A model generated the notes under the pieces. The model saw nothing but the letters and a program-made list of their open reading frames with translations, made no database searches and was not told where the DNA came from. A DNA stretch of 64,000 bases from positions 1 to 64,000 of the forward strand of contig JAIPGZ010000004.1 of the NCBI GenBank assembly GCA_021735425.1, in the 5' to 3' direction. This DNA is from Candidatus Altimarinota bacterium. Lineage in GTDB: Bacteria > Patescibacteriota > Gracilibacteria > JAHISY01. Shown one piece after another: positions 63,537 through 64,000 of this stretch. The translations under genes and the position numbers were made by a program. The stretch's first letter is position 1; each line of letters starts with the position of its first letter.

Positions 63537-64000
63537 ATGCTCAAAAAACTAATCCTTACATTTCTCACTTTTTTGTTTACGTTTGCGCCTGTTTTTGGCG
63601 TTGAAGGTGTTGCAGTTGATGATATTCAGGGAAGCGGTGATTTTAGCAATGAAGCTAACCAAGAACTAATAACTACGGACTACGAACTACAAAAGACGCC
63701 AATCAATGTTTTCGTGCGCGAAGGTTGTAGTCACTGCCAGGATGAGGAGGAATTTCTTACCCAGCTTCAGGGAACTCGAAACGACTTCGAAGTTTTTTAT
63801 CACGATATTGGAGACAAGTCGCACTATCAACATTTCGATCAGCTGACTTCACTTGAAAAAATTCCCAAATCGACTCCGGTTACTCTCGTCGGCAATACCA
63901 TCATTCAAGGTTTTGGTTCGGCTGCTTCGACGGGAGTTCGCATTCAAGAAATTCTCGACGCTTCTGCGGGAAAAGCGACTTTGAATTTCGAGGAATTTAT
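63537..64000 (+). CDS. Secreted thioredoxin/glutaredoxin-like protein, 3' end outside window
   Basis: The ATG at 63537 opens a signal peptide (about 1-21, LILTFLTFLFTFAPVFG). A linker (NQELITTDYELQKT) encoded by the dispersed AACTAATAACTACGGACTAC-type repeat follows. A thioredoxin-fold domain starts at about residue 57, with the redox pair Cys64-Cys67 (EGCSHCQDE) and the cis-Pro strand KSTPVTLVG. It runs off the window after 154 codons; later membrane helices are possible. It probably handles disulfides outside the membrane. Confidence 0.75.
   Translation, partial: MLKKLILTFLTFLFTFAPVFGVEGVAVDDIQGSGDFSNEANQELITTDYELQKTPINVFVREGCSHCQDEEEFLTQLQGTRNDFEVFYHDIGDKSHYQHFDQLTSLEKIPKSTPVTLVGNTIIQGFGSAASTGVRIQEILDASAGKATLNFEEF

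Overview
The window looks like a chromosomal segment of a small-genome Candidate Phyla Radiation (Patescibacteria) bacterium. The evidence is a 16S rRNA gene with two extra insertions in variable hairpins and no linked 23S/5S, many families typical of this group (S74-tailed fibres, DUF5652, DUF5661, DUF5665, four-helix-bundle S23-like proteins), weak Shine-Dalgarno signals and many dispersed palindromes. A Gracilibacteria/Peregrinibacteria-type lineage is my best guess, held loosely. UGA is used as a normal stop, so the Gly-recoding code of some Gracilibacteria is not in use.

Layout. 1-5.2 kb: the end of an S74 (intramolecular chaperone) fibre gene, then an accessory stretch with an Avd/S23-like four-helix bundle, a NYN nuclease, a zinc-ribbon/PD-(D/E)XK nuclease fusion, and an HTH-nucleotidyltransferase plus HEPN pair. 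5.2-16.9 kb: a cell-surface cluster with a 2048-residue Ig-like repeat protein, a smaller secreted protein with a similar C-terminus, a membrane-anchored DUF916-like protein, and an S-layer-homology protein with a peptidoglycan-binding domain set inside its third SLH repeat. 17.0-17.7 kb: tRNA-Lys, -Leu, -Cys, -Ala and a tRNA-Val remnant. 18.3-20.3 kb: a stand-alone 16S gene with a long processing stem. 20.4-22.7 kb: an ECF sigma factor and a FecR-like membrane protein. 22.7-29.4 kb: a leftward operon of four large charged or coiled-coil proteins of unknown role, one ending in a phage-tail-lysozyme-like domain. 29.5-64 kb: mostly housekeeping genes (ligA, dnaE, uvrA, typA, ispG, dciA-like, hflX, radA, proC, NAD(P)HX repair, fbp) mixed with glycosyltransferases, membrane proteins, a MazF-type toxin-antitoxin pair, and a secreted barrel-like protein with its own strong promoter, structured leader and terminator.

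The most unusual signal is a family of AT-rich, self-complementary elements of about 100-150 bp. I count about eleven. Most are intergenic, two sit inside 16S rRNA hairpins, and at two sites a small four-helix-bundle gene lies between the two arms. The protein family is the one known from 23S rRNA intervening sequences, so this may be an intervening-sequence-like mobile element in three states: empty, ORF-bearing, and inserted in rRNA.

Other notable signals are an 88-bp duplication of the fbp 5' end bracketing the toxin-antitoxin module, an in-frame UGA inside hflX at a position that is probably Trp, palindromes inserted in frame into ligA, typA and nnr, and a WxL-locus-like surface gene set.
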